Part shown: one piece after another, positions 12,609 to 12,957 of the stretch
Layout of the letters: every line of letters starts with the position of its first letter
Numbering within the stretch: position 1 is the stretch's first letter
Source: JAXDLH01 sp034666705
GTDB taxonomy: Bacteria; Chloroflexota; UBA6077; SHYK01
NCBI GenBank assembly: GCA_034666705.1
Contig: JAXDLH010000121.1
Coordinates: 1 to 12,957, forward strand
Reading direction: 5' to 3'
DNA: 12,957 nucleotides
Made by a program: the position numbers and the translations under genes
The notes under the pieces: generated by a model
Told to the model about the DNA's origin: nothing
Seen by the model: the letters and a program-made list of their open reading frames with translations, nothing else
Database searches by the model: none

Positions 12609-12957
12609 GCCCGCTGCTCGATGCCCTCACCGAACCGCTCCAGTACGCGTTCGTGCGGAATGGACTGCTCGAGATGCTGCTGCTCGGGGCCGCGAGTGGA
12701 TTGGTCGGCGTGTTCGTCGTGCAGCGTCAGCTCACCTTCTTCGCCCATGCCCTGTCGCACACGATCTTCCCGGCGGTCGTGCTGGCCGCCGCGTTCCGGC
12801 TCGATCTCACCGTTGGCGCGATCGTGGGCGCCGCGCTGACGGTACTGCTAGACTCCGGCCTCCAGCGGCGCGCGGACGTCGGGCACTCGGGGGCTGTTTG
12901 TGAAGAGTTCATGACCCTCTTCTCGCTAGCCGTCGATCTGGTAGGGCTGCTCAAAGT
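12605..12957 (+). CDS. metal ABC transporter permease (ABC-3 family), second copy, partial
   Basis: The frame from ATG 12605 runs to the right edge, 117 codons so far. It has GLLEMLLLGAASGLVGVFVV, QRQLTFFAHALSHTIFPAVV and LDLTVGAIVGAALTVLLDSG, the same ABC-3 signature as the upstream gene but diverged, so it is a paralogue and not a recent duplicate. Operons with two permeases are known for the TroABCD, SitABCD and YfeABCD systems, where the two subunits are thought to form a heterodimeric channel. The start overlaps the previous stop as ATGA, implying translational coupling. The visible end (VGHSGAVCEEFMTLFSLAVD) carries acidic residues where hydrophobic ones are usual in the third or fourth membrane segment. 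Confidence 0.85.
   Translation, partial: MSPLLDALTEPLQYAFVRNGLLEMLLLGAASGLVGVFVVQRQLTFFAHALSHTIFPAVVLAAAFRLDLTVGAIVGAALTVLLDSGLQRRADVGHSGAVCEEFMTLFSLAVDLVGLLK

Noticed and set aside
1..12957. tRNA, rRNA, riboswitch, CRISPR, transposase or phage genes
   Set aside because: No cloverleaf, conserved rRNA block, regular repeat-spacer pattern or mobile-element protein was recognised on reading the spacers and frames by eye; short structured RNAs could still be missed.

Overview
The window is GC-rich, densely coding bacterial DNA with many GTG starts and short spacers. The mix of families (a VOC protein starting MGAP, a DUF6295-like protein, a TfoX N-domain protein, an HD-GYP/LuxR fusion) and an interspersed-repeat-like motif in one spacer resemble Chloroflexota, perhaps the Thermomicrobia/Sphaerobacter side. 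This assignment is inference from family resemblance; Actinomycetota is the main alternative. No rRNA, tRNA, CRISPR array, insertion sequence or phage gene is visible.

Layout. A YceI-family gene runs off the left edge on the minus strand and is divergent from an orphan TAXI-like binding protein (634-1599, +). A RidA-family protein (1713-2096, +) and a NYN-domain protein (2200-2973, +) follow. They meet a VOC/glyoxalase-like gene (3165-3515, -) across a strong hairpin. A secreted isochorismatase-like protein without the catalytic cysteine (3804-4460, +) converges on a four-gene minus-strand block read from 6671 down to 4484: dienelactone hydrolase, DUF6295-like protein, FrnE/DsbA-like oxidoreductase, TfoX N-domain protein. 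Divergent from that block is a 523-residue protein with a degenerate and an intact HD-GYP domain plus a LuxR helix-turn-helix (6773-8344, +), then a SnoaL-like protein (8438-8860, +). The right part is a metal-uptake locus: a Zur-type Fur repressor (8960-9415, -) divergent from genes for a binding protein, an ATPase and two permeases (9734 to the right edge). A 233-bp spacer with a hairpin separates the ATPase from the first permease.

The most important observation is in the FrnE/DsbA-like gene. Its natural start is ATG at 5497, not the GTG at 5398 that an ordinary gene caller would choose. Codon 13, exactly the first cysteine position of the CPWC active site, is an in-frame UGA (5461-5459). 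A 7-bp stem with a 7-nt loop beginning AGGU starts 13 nt downstream of the UGA, the position and loop type expected of a bacterial SECIS element. The gene therefore looks like a selenoprotein with a Sec-Pro-Trp-Cys active site.

In the metal locus, a near-consensus promoter upstream of znuA is followed by a 15-bp Fur-family-like dyad, and a second dyad lies over the presumed zur promoter. Together these suggest zinc-dependent repression of uptake by the neighbouring Zur. The other genes are mostly single accessory or housekeeping functions whose adjacency does not define a pathway.
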